Below, piece by piece: positions 11,433 to 23,264 of a stretch of 64,000 bases of DNA. The DNA comes from Micrasema longulum. Its lineage: Eukaryota > Arthropoda > Insecta > Trichoptera > Brachycentridae. The number at the start of each line of letters is the position of its first letter. The stretch's first letter is position 1. Both the position numbers and the translations under genes were made by a program. The stretch is taken from assembly GCA_022494885.1 (NCBI GenBank), contig JAGVSM010000444.1:1-64000 (forward strand), written 5' to 3'. The notes below the pieces were generated by a model. The model was not told where the DNA came from. It saw only the letters and a list, made by a program, of their open reading frames with translations, and did not search any database.

Positions 11433-12430
11433 TTGTTTGTTAATTTTCTTCTTGTTCTTATTTTTTTATTGTGTTGTTGTTTGTTCTCTAAATATATGCG
11501 TTTATTGTTTTTTGGATATATACTCGTATATTCGCTTAAATCTTTATATGTTGCCGTAGTTCGGAGTAACTTAGAGTATAATTCAATAATTTGGTCACCT
11601 TGCTATATAAAATACATAGCATAAAATTAGAAAAAGTCCAACATAAATTCCTTCGCTTCATAAATTTTAAACTTAATATTCCTGTTGACCAAATCGACTA
11701 CAACTTTCTATCAAATAATTTAAAATTGTCTACTCTCTCGAATAGGAGAAATCTTAACCGATTTAGTAAACCTATATAAAATAGTAAATGGCGCGCTGGA
11801 CAGCCCTGATTTAACGCGACTGGTTAATATTAAAATACCTTCCCGCCGCACACGAAATAAGTCGGTGTTTGTCGAGGTGTCCAGCGGGCACAACTACTTT
11901 GTAAATTCACCTATAGCTAGACTGCATCGCCTTGGTAATGAATATGGCGATGTTGATATATTTCGTTACTCATTGAGCATATTCAAGACCAAAGTACTAC
12001 AGGCGACCGACGCGACGAAGTCTAGTCAATAAATCTTCGATCGTATTTGTGTATGCTTAAAAGTTAGCCCGTGTTATGTTTTATATTTTTAGTTTATAAA
12101 ACCCTTATCAGTTTTCAACATTTTGGATAACTACACTTTAAAGTTTAGTTTACTGGTGTAAAAAAATAAAATAAAATATCGTTTTATTTTAATCCTACTA
12201 TGACTTATATTATAAACATAATATAATGTATGTATTATTATGTCTTAATAGTGTATTATGTTAACTATGTAACTTTATTTTAAAATTATTATTTTTTTTT
12301 TTTTTAATTTTTATATTTGATAAAATGTTAATTATGTTTAATGTGTAACTTTTTCTTATTATATAGTATGTATAATGTAAAAGCCCCATGGGCGTCAACA
12401 GAAAGAAAAATAAATAAATAAAAAATGTAC
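11433..12430 (+). pseudogene. CR1/Jockey-like LINE, C-terminal part with 3' UTR
   Basis: The first frame ends SLKSLYVAVVRSNLEYNSII then WSP, the S/VRSxLEYxSxVWSP hallmark after the reverse transcriptase thumb. A frameshift near 11590 leads to KLEKVQHKFLRFINFKLN, and a further shift near 11775 to LYKIVNG, IPSRRTRNKSVF, YFVNSPIARLHRLGN and DIFRYSL. The ORF ends at about 12030. The 3' UTR ends in GCCCCATGGGCG and AAATAAATAAATAAA at about 12420. Order and content are those of a 5'-truncated non-LTR copy, disabled by at least two frameshifts. It belongs to the same broad family as 17690, 41631 and 61225. Confidence 0.8.
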
Positions 12431-12519
12431 AGTAATTTCGCTTTGTTTGAATGCAAAAAAACATCATTACAGTCCCGGATATATTTTTATTTAAAAAAAT
12501 CATTGTTTTCAATTAAAGG

Positions 12520-12527
12520 TTTCTTTG

Positions 12528-12561
<34 letters not shown>

Positions 12562-13385
12562 CATCACGCCATTAATCCGTAGGGTAGGCAGAGAGAATGG
12601 ACCGCCACACACGTCTATCCTGGCATACAATCCTAGCCTCTTCCACATTCATACATCTTGTCATACATGCCCTTCGGTTCTGTCTGCTTTTGACATAACC
12701 AGACTTAAGATTTTGGTTTATCTGATCATGCCACGTCTTCCTTGGTCGTCCTCGTCTAACGTTGCCGTTCATTTTGCCATATATATTTGTTTTACCATTC
12801 TCTCGTCGTCCATTCGTTCTACGTGACCAAACCATCTCAGAGACCCTTTCTTAATCTTATCAATTTTACTTGTCTCAGATTTACACTCTCGCCTGATTTC
12901 ATCATTCGTAACCCTGTCATACATTTATTTTCCACATATTCGTCTAAGAGATCGCATTTCAACCGCGTTCACTCGGCTTTCATCCTTCCTCTGCCAGATC
13001 CATGTTTCACTTCCATACATAAGTGTTGGGACTAAAACTCTGTTGTGCCCTGCCAGTTTAGCTTCGATTGACATATTTTTATTGGAAATTACTGTGCTTA
13101 GTGCTCCGTTCATTTTGTTGCCCGCATTCACTCTTCTTTCAACATCTTTTTCTACTCTTCCATCTCTTGAAAACATGCTTCCCAGATACACAAATTATTT
13201 TACTTGCTCGAGACATTCGTTGTTTACATTTATTTTGCAGTCAGTAACTTCACTATCCCTTTCAAATACCATCACTTTTGACTTACTTTCGTTTATCGCC
13301 AATTCGCTCTCCAGGCATACATCATACATTCTAGAGACTATTTGCTGCAAATCAGCCTTGCTGCTTGCTAACAGAACTGAATAAA
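12520..13385 (-). pseudogene. RTE-like LINE with TAG-repeat tail, 3' part
   Basis: Read on the minus strand from 13385: MYDVCLESELAINESKSKV, then FVYLGSMFSRDGRVEKDVER, VLVPTLMYGSETWIWQRKDE, AVEMRSLRRICGK, RWFGHxERMDDER, NVRRGRPRKTWHDQINQNLK and VCQDRRVWRSILSAY. This is the palm end, thumb and C-terminal region of an RTE-type reverse transcriptase. A stop interrupts KxFVYLGS and a frameshift lies near 12840-12925. After the stop codon the element runs straight into (TAG)n, seen here as (CTA)n at 12528-12561, so its 3' UTR is almost absent. Confidence 0.85.
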
Positions 13386-13985
13386 GGTTTCTTTTAGGTT
13401 GAAATTATCTCATTTGGTAAACAGTACATGTTTTTATTGGGAAAAGATCCAATTTTTTTTTTGAATTGTATTTCATTCTATTTTTATTAATAAAATAAAC
13501 AAGAGTACACTGTGTGACGCGTTTCGTCTATTTAGGATATTATAATATAATATCTATTCAATAAACCCATATTGTGCTTAATAGAATTTACTTAGTACAG
13601 CCTAATGGATTTTTAATTACATACTACCCTTATCTAGGTGTAGAAATCCAAATTACTTGCTTAAATACCCCCATTAGCTATTATAACCATTATGCACCTA
13701 TATTATTAAACAGCAATTATTGTGAGTATATAAGGTGAATTTTTAAATATTTAAGTTAGTCTGATAATGTCCTAACAAGACAAAGCGCGTCAAATTGTAA
13801 ACTCTTGTATTTCAAAAAAATTAAAGTAGAATTCAATCCAATAATATAATTGAATATTGGATACCTTACTAATAATCAAAATATATTTTTACCAACAGTT
13901 GAATTCACAGTAAATAAATAATAATTTTTTGACCAACTCAAAAGTGGATTATTTACCCTAATTTAAACATTAAAAGCAACATATT
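13386..13985. other. No gene seen
   Basis: A/T-rich sequence. I see no coding signal or shared repeat. Confidence 0.45.
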
Positions 13986-13988
13986 ACT

Positions 13989-14372
13989 TTAATAAACAAA
14001 AAAAATCAAAAAAACTATCTTGCTGTTTCTACGTAAAAGTGGGATAGAATGCCATATCACTCTGTCCTCGCATACAGATCTCGCTTCCTCTCCATTAATA
14101 TATCTTCTCTTGCACAGCCGCCGATCATTTAGACTTTTGCGATGTCCATCCACAAATATTTGTTGGATTTGGTCATGCCATGTCTGACTTTGTTTTCTGC
14201 ATCCATCAACATTTAAATCGTTAATATTTTGATTGTTTAATTCGCTATCCATTCGCTCTACATGTCCAAACCAACGCAGAACTCCTTTCTTGATGTTGTC
14301 GATAGTGCTTATATCAGCGTAAGAATCATGTAAGAATTTCGACATTTGTGAACCTATTGTGCATAGTTTCAC
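13989..14372 (-). pseudogene. RTE-like LINE fragment, diverged
   Basis: The minus reading has STIDNIKKGVLRWFGHVERM, WHDQIQQI, RRLCKRRYINGEEARSVCED and VIWHSI. These align in order with the RWFGHxERMDDE, TWHDQINQ, CMNVEEARxVCQDR and VWRSI blocks of the TAG-tailed RTE family. GRPRK is replaced by GCRKQ, so this is an older or sister lineage. The missing upstream blocks reappear at 14660-14800. Confidence 0.75.
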
Positions 14373-14659
14373 TACAAATTCATCTGAAAAATTCTAAGAG
14401 GAAATACCATTAGAAATAAGACAAAAAAAAAAAAACATTTAAATGTAAGTTGAAAAAACAAGTGTGTAGTAGATAAGTTAGCTCTTAAAAAGTTATCGTA
14501 TTCGAGTTGGCTTTAAATCAGTTTTTTATAAGTGTACGTATTTTGTTAAGAAATGTTAATAACTACCTACCATATGTTTGAATACTAATTAGATTAAAGT
14601 TGATAATTAGGACATTCGTATATTATGTTTGTACTATGTTAAGACTAATTCAATTTTAA

Positions 14660-14800
14660 AAAGATCGCACTTCGACAGTAATCATAATACTTTCATTCTT
14701 GTTTTTCCAATTCCATGATTCGATCCCATACATAAAGATCGGCACCGGGACTCCACTGTAAACTGCTAATTTTGCCTCCTGTGATGAACATTTTTTTGTC
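14660..14800 (-). pseudogene. RTE-like LINE fragment, upstream part of the same copy
   Basis: On the minus strand this reads EAKLAVYSGVPVPIFMYG, IESWNWKNKNES and ITVEVRSF, matching EAKLAVHNGVLVPTLMYG, SETWNWQRKDES and NAVEMRSL of the TAG-tailed RTE copies. It lies in the expected order relative to 13989-14372, with about 290 bp of other sequence between them. Confidence 0.7.
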
Positions 14801-14814
14801 AAGGTTGATAACTT

Positions 14815-14905
14815 AATTCCTTTTTATTACAACTCGTTGAAAATGACCCCTAAAATGGAATTATTTAGGTAAATTATGACAACGCAAATATTGTTTTTTC
14901 CAACC
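14815..14905 (+). repeat. tRNA-derived SINE, 3' body only
   Basis: Contains ACAACTCGTTGAAAATGACC, a GGAATTATTTAGGTAAATTA-like block and ACGCAAATATTG, the 3' half of the SINE seen complete at 55693-55880. The tRNA-like head is absent. Confidence 0.65.
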
Positions 14906-17685
14906 AAAAAAAATGCTTATACTCCGCATTTCTCTTTTAACAGTATTCTTCATCCTTGTTGCAACATTCCCATATTAACTTTATTTGACAAGTTAACTTT
15001 TCACAACAGCCGACTTCGCATCAAGTAAATGGAAAGAATTAAGTGTCTACGGTCCAGTTAGCAAGTGGTCTACGTTGATAACTAAAAGCTTCATATATCA
15101 TCATGTCTATACCGTTATCGCATTTTTATATTCATTTGTCGTCAAATAGGAGAAATTCTTTTTTTTTAATAATAATCAAGACTTCAGCGAAGTTTTAGTT
15201 TGTTTTTTAAAATTAAAATGTTTTTTTAAATTTATTCTAACAAAATTTTTTTAAGCCAAATTTCTGCAAGTCATATACAGTAAAAAAAACAAGTTGAAAT
15301 ATAAATTTAATTGTTTATTTTAATTTTAAATAACAATGAACAGGTTGGTTCTATATGTTTCGCATAACATTGCGTAAATAAATAAAATAATAATGCATAT
15401 CAGACATGAAAAAGTCACTCAGATATCAAAATAATCTCTAAATTCCTAAATTCCACAAAAAACATGGTCAAAACAGTTTTCTTAAAAAAGGGATATATAC
15501 TCGTATAATAATCTCTAAATAAAATAATAAATAAATAGTTGAAAGAAATTAAAATGGAATTTTTTGAACCCGAGTAAAAACCGAATTCCAATTTAATTAG
15601 TAATACTGTATTATTATTTTTTGTTTTTCTTTTTACTTAGTAATATTGGTTTTTCTCATGTATATTATAAATTATACAACTTCAAATTACTAACCATAGC
15701 AGTGTAAGTCACTCTACAAACACAAGAGCTAGTTTTTTTTATAAAAAGTTACAGTTTTAACATTTACTAAATATATAAAAGTAAATTTTCATAGAAAAAA
15801 AAAACATGTATCATTTTATGTATTCATATTTATAAATAAACAAAAAAATAAATGTGTCAACCTGAAATTTATTATAGAGATAAAAGACCAGAGGTACTTT
15901 TATCCACAAATTTGGAAAAAACGGACATTTTCCAGACTGATGTCTTTAAAATAAAATTCAAAATATTTATACAAAATAGTCAGGATAGAGAATTAAAAAT
16001 TGTGTATAAGAAATTGTAATTCGTCGAATTACTGAATGAACAGTTAATAGAAGAAAAAATAAAACCGAAAATAAAACAAATGAAATGAAATGTATCGTAT
16101 ATTTAGGTGAATTAGATAATTTTAAATGCAATATTTTGTCCATCAGGATCTCCGAAAATGAAAAATATCGGGTATGTTGAGACAAATAAAATATATGAAA
16201 CATTTATTTCACGTAAGCAGATCTAATGAAATAACTAGGCAAGACTATTTATTTATTTTTAAAGTTTATTGTTGTGCACACAGTGGTATTGGTATAATAC
16301 AGTGACATTATTACTGAAAATATATAAACCGAACACAGCACCAATTACGTACAAAGCACAATATATTAATTATAATACAATTTCTAAACAGGATAGCAAA
16401 ATTTGACGAGAACATGTATAACACGTGACTCTTTTTATGCAGGATCCTCCATAGTTTTGAATATGGAGTATGGGTTATAGAGTGTTTTGTGGGAAATAGG
16501 CTAAATATTATAAATATAGGCTACATATTATTATTGTAAATGAGACTCAGCTTCCGTTTGTAGCGGAGAGCTGAGTCGTTTAATTAGTCAATATCGTACA
16601 TCTTCTCAAATTTTGAAAAATGACTAATTGCTCTTCATTATAGAAAATTCTGTGTTGTGATGTGGTATCTGTCGTTGCTAAGTAACGTTTATGTCTAGTA
16701 CGACAAAGGGGAATATTAAAATTGATTTCAGCTAGCTAATCGACACAATCGATCCGGTTATTAAGTAAATTATAGATAAACAATTTCATGCGATTTTGTG
16801 AAGGCAAGGTAAGTTTAGATTGTTGAAGATAGGGAATTTATATTGCATGTATTTAAGAAATTTATTTAGTACTTTATCCATTAAGTTAACGTGAATGTTA
16901 TTTTGAGGGTTTTAGACGCAGAAGGCGTATTTGTATTTATTTTTTACATACATAAGTTTATTGTACATTATTTGAGGCATGAATTATAAAAACAATAAAA
17001 CGCTTAGTCCTTACAGCCAATCTGCCAAACAAAGTTGATTTTTTACCCTTGAAAATAGACGCACTGTATCTGAATCATGCTATTTACATAAATTATTAAA
17101 TAATAATGTGGACTCTTTTAACCTACTCTCCAAAATTAATCTCAATGTCCCCTTTCGCGTGACAAGAAATAAATATTTGTTCCATCTGCCAGTCTGCAGC
17201 ACTAACTATGCACAACACTCTTTCCTCTATCGTTCTTGCTCCAACTATAATGCTTTTTTTTTTCATCTATAGATATATTTTACATGCCCCTTAATTTATT
17301 TTAAAATAAATTAGACTCCTTATTTCTGGCTGCGATACGATCCCATTTACTATTTAATGATGCTCACACTTACACACACCTGAACACTCACTTCTACTCC
17401 TAAGTTTTCTCCACTCTATTAAAAAAAATGATAGAAGAATTTCGTATGCTCAAAAAACGGTAAAATGGTAAATGTTAAGAGTAAAAAATGTGATTTTTCC
17501 CTTTAACAGTTTCGTGATAGATCATAAGACCGTATTTACTTATCTGTACATTTTTAATCTGTTTACCAACAAATTGTCTATAGCACAACGTTAAAAACCT
17601 TTTTTAGAATAATATTGTAGGTAGATGATTGGCCTCGAGAGGGGATACTACACTTACGGAGAAATGGAGTCAATTTTAAAAATCT
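14906..17685. other. Spacer; decayed repeat end and hairpin
   Basis: 15880-15990 matches the Penelope-like terminal repeat at 43020-43145 (TTTTATCCACAAATT, TTCCAGACTGATGTCTTTAA, ATATTTATACAAAA). A hairpin lies at 16544-16577 and is listed separately. No gene is seen in the remaining A/T-rich sequence. Confidence 0.45.
16544..16577. other. Short near-perfect hairpin
   Basis: GACTCAGCTTCCG pairs with CGGAGAGCTGAGTC across a short loop, a 13-bp stem with one bulge. It does not look like a tRNA arm. It may be a chance palindrome or a small RNA precursor. Confidence 0.35.
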
Positions 17686-17689
17686 CAAG

Positions 17690-18130
17690 TCTACGAAAAC
17701 GTAGAAATAACATTGACTCCATATTTATGTTTAATCTGCTGAATGGCTGAATTGATGAACCATCTACTGGAACAAGTAGCATTCAATGTTCTGATCCGTC
17801 AGTGCAAAATAATAATATGCTGTTTCTCGATCAACACAGCACCAACTATGCCTTGCATGCACCAATGTCCCGATTGTGTCGTATTGTAAACTCTAGACAG
17901 GATCTGAACTTTTTTGGTGTAAGTCTTTATAGTTTAAAAAATTCGCTAAGATAGACCGGATCTTGTCTAGAGGTAGTATTTTTTTTTTGTCCTAGCTTTA
18001 ATTTTATTTAGTTGTATTTTATTTTATAAGTGCCTGTATTTATTACAAGAAATTGTATTTACCACCGTTAGAATGGACTGCATGAGTCCGTCAAATAAAT
18101 AAATAATAAATAGATAAATAATAAATAAAT
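17690..18130 (+). pseudogene. CR1/Jockey-like LINE, 3' end
   Basis: Decayed reading with STKT-like start, then MLFLDQHSTNYALHAPMSRL, CRIVNSRQDLNFFG and a lysine-rich stop region. It is the tail of the family at 41631-41918. The 3' UTR has GAATGGACTGCATGAGTCCG followed by AAATAAATAAATAATAAATA. Several frameshifts; dead copy. Confidence 0.75.
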
Positions 18131-18134
18131 ATAA

Positions 18135-18904
18135 GTACAAGTTATAAAGTGATTTTTAAATTTAAATACAAAATACTTGTGACAAAACCTTGTAAGAAAG
18201 TTAAATACATTATGACTGTTATCAAAAATCTTTTAATTATGTTTATGACTATTATATTTTGTTTGGAAATGCCGTGTTTATGAAAGCAGTTAACTGATAC
18301 TTAAATGTATCACCAAAGCGTTTTGTAGTCTCCGTTTTTAATTTTCATCAAATGAATAAAAATTTAATGTATAATTAAAGCCCATTGGAATGAAACCATC
18401 TTCTTCACAAAATGTTTTAATATTTTTTTTCTTACAGCTTTGAAATATCTTAGCAGTAAAATACACAAAGAGGTCAAAAATGACGAAAGAAATAGAATTT
18501 TAAAAGGTGATTAAAATAAATGAATACATAAACTTTCATTTATTTTGTCATCGTATTCAAATAACAAAAAGAATTGAAAAGATCCCGAAACCGGATCTTA
18601 AGAAAACTTTTGTAGTCGAGGCTCTGCCCATAAATTTTCTTTTCACAGCCAAAGTCTAACACAATACTTACTTACCTAAAATAAATACGCATATTAAATT
18701 TTTTTTAGTCTCTGCCCCCAGAGGCAATTTGACTGAAGTTTAAATGAAGTAGCTATTGTAGGTGTCAAAAGTTTTTAAACAAAGGTCTCTATTAGAGTTA
18801 TGTCCACGTTTGAGTTAACCGATAAAGTCCCAACTTTTTTACATATTTTTTTTGGATTTTACGAGAAGTAACGTCCACACTGTAACAATTTAATTTTATT
18901 TTTT
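18135..18904. other. No gene seen
   Basis: A/T-rich sequence without recognised features. Confidence 0.45.
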
Positions 18905-19092
18905 TATTTTTTTAAAAAGAAATATTTGCGTTCTTATCATTTATCCAAATATTTAATTTTAAGAGTCATTTTCAACGGGTTGTAAATAACTCACTATTAG
19001 AAAATAGGAATCAAGTTGGGGTAGAGTGGAATTCGAACCATGGACCTTTGAGCCGTGAGTCCGAGACACTAGCCACGGGCCCATAGCCTGAA
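18905..19092 (-). repeat. tRNA-derived SINE
   Basis: On the minus strand the head reads GTGGCTAGTGTCTCGGACTC (box A region), then GGTCCATGGTTCGAATTCC (box B GGTTCGAATTCC), then a body with GAGTTATTTACAACCCGTTG and AACGCAAATATTTC and a T-rich end. Same family as 26005, 42325, 55693 and 58142. Transcription would be by RNA polymerase III from the internal promoter; mobilisation would depend on a LINE. Confidence 0.8.
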
Positions 19093-20171
19093 TTATTTTT
19101 AAAATTTGAAGAAAAAACTTTTATTTTATTTATTTACTGTAACCATCAAAGGAGTGTGCTACAAAATTCCTTTACACGCGGTGATGTCATCTCAATCAAA
19201 AAAAGAATATTTTGAAGTTCTGACGCTAAAAAAAATAGAGGCATACCGTTTTATATTTTCTTTGCCATAATTCATTTTACTCATAATATATTTAAGACCT
19301 ATTATAGCAACATATTCTATTTTTTTAAATATAAATACACCGGTCATATTTCTAGCGTACACTACCGCTTACTGCCAATACCCAATTGAGTGCATGTTTT
19401 TTTATATATTTTTTTTGTTTTGGTATCATTCACACAAACACCGTCCACAGAAAAGCGTCTCTGTTTTCCTTGTTGTAAGTAATATTCTCGCGCTCTTTCT
19501 TATACAGTTAAACAAATTTATTATTGTATTGTCATTACTTTAATTCGTATAATTATTCTTCGCATAGTAAGGAAAAATGTTTTTTGTATATAAAGCATAT
19601 TTATACGAATTTGACTTTCCAAATCTGATGTCGAAATGTCAATTTGAATATTACAAATAATACAATTATACCATTAAAATAAATAAGAGAGATACATCAA
19701 GTTTCGTATCCTATGATGACTCGTATTACACCATAGCCACACAAGAGTAGAAAAACAGCAGCCGTTACAAAAAAAATACAATATTTACAAAGAAACCAAT
19801 AAGTTTATTATGTTTTCCGTGTCCAATTGGATGAAAATTCCAGTTATGCGTGTGAAATAGAACCAAAAATATGAACGAGCGTTTTCGACTATTTTTAACC
19901 AAAATGATCATATTTACTCCACAATTTTTAATATGATTATCGAAAAAAAAAAACATAATTATATTTTTTTATTTTCAGGTCCTAGAAGACAGTGGATTAG
20001 TTGACCAATAAAGAGCCATGATTTTACGTTGCCATGCTGCCACCCTATCGACTCTTGGGAGGGTTAACAACCTTAGGTAATAAAACAAAGCTTTGTTGAT
20101 TATATTTGGCATTTTATTCGTAATACTTTATAATAAATTATTGGTTTAAACGGTTTTTTAATAGTGTAACT
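19093..20171. other. No gene seen
   Basis: A/T-rich spacer. A short frame at 19765-19956 (minus) has no recognisable motif. Confidence 0.45.
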
Positions 20172-20256
20172 CAAGCATGGGCAACCTTTCTTAGATCTGG
20201 GGAAAAATTATCTCTAAATTATTTAACATAATAAAGTAATATTAAATTAAATAAAA

Positions 20257-20840
20257 CTATCTTAAGAGCTTCAAAAATATATCTTCATCGGTAGCTGTTC
20301 CTTTTAACAACTGAAGAGCTAATAACTCTTCTGTTGTAATGAGGTCTACGTCAACTCGTCTGATATAGTTTTTATTCGCCCCTATGCCTAAAATTCTAAG
20401 GCCTGCCAACAAACATACCAGTCTTGATTTCTTTGATAACAAGTTGTCATCTTTCAAACGATCACTGAATCAAATTAAATTATAAACACCTCTCTCCCGC
20501 TTCCACTCCCACAACGTCTACTATATACCATTGTGTCTTTCTACTTTTTTTTATAATAGTCTATGTTTAAAATGCCCATTGGGCGTATATATAAATAAAT
20601 AAATAAATATTGCTAAATGTGCTGTATCAAAGGCATATGTGCTGTCATTCAAAGCAATTGAAACTGCTTCAAATCCAGTAATCCTCTCTTTCGTTTGAAA
20701 AAGTTTTTAAAAAGTTTTTTTTATGATATCATCAGCCATCATTTCTAAACGTCAGACAACAATACGTCTCGACAAACATATTCTCTCGAAGTCTTTTTAC
20801 TTTCCAGGGCAGATTATACTTGCAACGTCGAGAAGACACT
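20257..20840 (-). pseudogene. hAT transposase, internal fragment (GTF2IRD2/ZBED-like lineage)
   Basis: Minus-strand reading from 20820: ICPGK.KDFERICLSRRIVV, RLEMMADDI, then TGFEAVSIALNDSTYAFDTA followed by HLAIF. After the insertion it continues IRRVDVDLITTEELLALQLL and GTATDEDIF. These match the order SLSR..V.RR.E.MA, SIALDES.D..DTAQLAIF, IRGVD...ITEEL..L and GTTTG.DIF of hAT transposases related to GTF2IRD2 and ZBED5. D in NDS keeps the position of the catalytic DES aspartate, but the glutamate is replaced. At least three in-frame stops (after PGK, IVV and KKTF) make it non-functional. N- and C-terminal thirds are missing. Confidence 0.7.
20478..20608 (+). repeat. Repeat B inserted in the hAT transposase
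   Basis: Starts ATTATAAACACCTCTCTCCC, ends TGCCCATTGGGCG and (TAAA)n. It separates HLAIF from IRRVD of the transposase, which are adjacent in intact relatives, so its insertion is later than the hAT element. Second copy at 5811-5913. Confidence 0.75.
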
Positions 20841-20999
20841 ATTTGATATTTTTTTCTTCACCAAATGACTTAGAATGTTTTGCGATTTTTCGCTTAATTT
20901 AAACTAGTATACTGGAGCCAATGCAAGCGCCCGTGTCATATTCATTATTATATCTCTCTCTGGAACAATGTTTTTTTTTTATCTATTACTTTGCCGAGA

Positions 21000-21505
21000 T
21001 GATTGAAATCAAGACAGAATAACAAGAATACAAAGACAACAAAATAAAATTCTTAAACTTACATACAACCTACCCTACCTGACCTCTACGACTGAACTGT
21101 ACAAAAAAACACACCAGTTTGACATAAACTACTTGACTAAAATTGAGACCTTAACAATTGTGCACAAAATAACACTGGGAAACATACAAGACGACGACAT
21201 AATATTAGTCAAAAATGCTGACATACACAAATATAACACCAGACAACAACAACACTATCATATTGAAAAAGCAAAGACAAACACAGGACAGTCAAAAATA
21301 CTACATAATGGACTTAAACACTACAACGACCTTCCTTACTACTTGAAAAAATTAACTGGAGACAAATTTAAAATAAATCTGAAAAAGCACATGATGACTG
21401 AACTAACTAGACTAGACGAGACATAAAATGACTAGACAATATTAAATTTCTAATGTAACCATAACGGGTTTTTGAAATTTGTAAATAAATAAAAATAAAA
21501 AAAAA
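21000..21505 (+). pseudogene. LINE C-terminal fragment inserted in the hAT element
   Basis: The open frame 21007-21426 reads RITRIQRQQNKILKLTYNLP, YLTSTTELYKKTHQFDINYL, VHKITLGNI, KYNTRQQQHYH and HNGLKHYNDLPYYLKKLTGD with FKINLKK. IQRxQNKILR, then N-x-R, a YNDLP block and FKxxLKK is the usual end of Jockey/CR1-like ORFs. The frame is open to its stop. A short 3' UTR ends in AAATAAATAAAAATAAAA. It sits between the transposase remnants and the right hAT end. Confidence 0.7.
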
Positions 21506-21839
21506 ATTGATAAAAAAATAGCCCGGCGGGCCGGATCCGGCCCGCGGGCCGGCGGTTGGCCATATATGGTGTAATTGTTTATTCTATTAAAAGAGCACAA
21601 GCATTGTTTCAAGAGAGCACTCCTCACATTGACGAATGAAAGAAAACTTTTAATAATAACAGTAAAAAACAAAGTATTTATTGTGTACGTAATTAAAAAA
21701 CATTTTTTTATTATTTTTATATATATTTTTTAGACCCCTGTATTTAGTAGCCTTACGTGTCGTGTACAAGGCTAAGGTACTCGGAAAAATCGTTTTTGTT
21801 CGTTTTAGAAATGGAATTTTTGATCACTAATTTTGGTTT

Positions 21840-22290
21840 ATTACCTTTATAAGTCTAAGCACAATTACTTCTATGTTCAAGAACAATGGGGCGTGATAAT
21901 TACTTTTAACTACTGTGTGGATATTTGTTAAGGATATTCCATCTTTTCTGCATTCTGCTTCAAGATTATGGCGTTGTAAACTGAAAAATGGGCACTAAAA
22001 TAACAGATGTTTGATACTCTGTGAAGAAATATCATCGCATGGACAATATTCATCATTCCTTAATTTGAACCTAAATAGACTTTTCATAGCTACGTGTCTG
22101 ATAAAAAATTGGGTCTTTTCAAAAGTACTTTTCTGATGATGATGGAAGTTTGCTGCATCAGCCAGCGTTGGGAAAAACATTTTAGTGATTTTACCTGTAG
22201 AAAAAGCGTGGTAATGATCCTCCCAACGCTGCCACGTATTTTGTTTTATACAGCGTTTAGCAAACAATTACTTATGAATGTGTAAGATAA
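21840..22290 (-). pseudogene. LINE fragment, R1/I-like C-terminal zinc-finger (zf-RVT) region
   Basis: Minus reading: NTWQRWEDHYHAFSTGKITK, FPTLADAANF, TFEKTQFFIRHVAMKSLFRF, NDEYCPCDDISSQSIKHLLF, stop, CPFFSLQRHNLE. W..W......G......FP, LTGH-like TQFFIRH, the CPxC-type CPC, and HLLFxCP are the hallmarks of the region after RNase H in R1, Jockey and I-type elements. One in-frame stop replaces the residue before the second CP. The tail reads on to VIVLRLIKV near 21842. Confidence 0.75.
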
Positions 22291-23253
22291 ACGAAATTCT
22301 TTTAAGGGGGCAATATTGAAGTCCAAAAATTTACATGGCTTATTATTTTTGGTTTGATTTAAGTTGTCCCTTTACACTCTACGTAACGTTCATCATTATG
22401 CTTCTCAATTTCTTTTGAAATATTTTTTATAATTAAACCATGTAAATTTAAACAATTTTACAATAGAAAAGCCATTAGATTTATTTTGAAAAAATTACGG
22501 ATACACTAGGGTAAATTCGATGTTAAATGAATTAAAAGTACAGTAAAGAAATATTATGAAATGGGAAATACTTATGAAGAAAAAAAAACGAAATTCAAAC
22601 TAAAGGTTAGTCAAATTGTAAATGTGAAACAACTTATAAATTAAATAGATTTGTATTGTTATTGTTAGAGCACAATAACATGAATATTTGGATCCTACTT
22701 TAAGATTCAAAATATTTTTTTTTTGAATTGTGTATAATGTATTCCTTACTTTGAAATGCATTGTTGAAGAACATATTTTTAAGAAAAAAATCGTTTAAAA
22801 CTGCATTTTTAGTTTTGAAATTTGATATTTGCCCCAAATAACGTTTTTTTTTTTTATATTTAAATTTAAAACCAGTATTGAGACGCATCGATTACTTGAA
22901 AGAAAACTCACTAAACACGCTAATTTTGTCTAAAAACCGATTTAATGCATGATTTCAATAATTTATTTTAGGGGCTAGTGAAATAAAATAAAATAAATAA
23001 AAGTAAAACGTAAATTTGCAATTCGATTAATTTGAGGTTTAATTATTGGTTAGGTGTAATTATTTTAAATTAAAATTGTCCACGCGATTTGACATGAATC
23101 ACATAAAACTACTTCCTAAAAATAATGTTTTAAGCAAATTTTCTAAATACTGTTCCAGTAAGCCAATAGTTTTTATTAATGCAGCGCCCTTTATACGGAT
23201 AAGTAAATAAAAACAACGAAATTATGTACTTATTTTTTTTCATTTTTTTTCAG
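22291..23253 (+). other. Intron end upstream of the kekkon coding exon
   Basis: A/T-rich sequence ending in a pyrimidine-rich tract and CAG at 23251-23253, a strong 3' splice site 11 bp before the ATG. I could not locate the upstream exon; it may lie among or beyond the repeats. Confidence 0.65.
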
Positions 23254-23264
23254 CATTCCTGAAC

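Larger units (their letters stand above)
20172..21568 (-). mobile_element. hAT DNA transposon remnant with nested insertions
   Basis: The left end reads CAAGCATGGGCAACC and the right end, in reverse complement, CATATATGGCCAACC, 11 of 15 identical. Flanking 8-bp sequences GTGTAACT (20164-20171) and GTGTAATT (21569-21576) match at 7 of 8, the duplication length of hAT elements. The right end also has the CCGGCGGGCCGGATCC / CCCGCGGGCC stretch typical of many hAT ends. Inside, minus-strand transposase pieces are visible at 20257-20840. Two retro-insertions interrupt it (20478-20608 and about 21000-21505). Confidence 0.75.
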
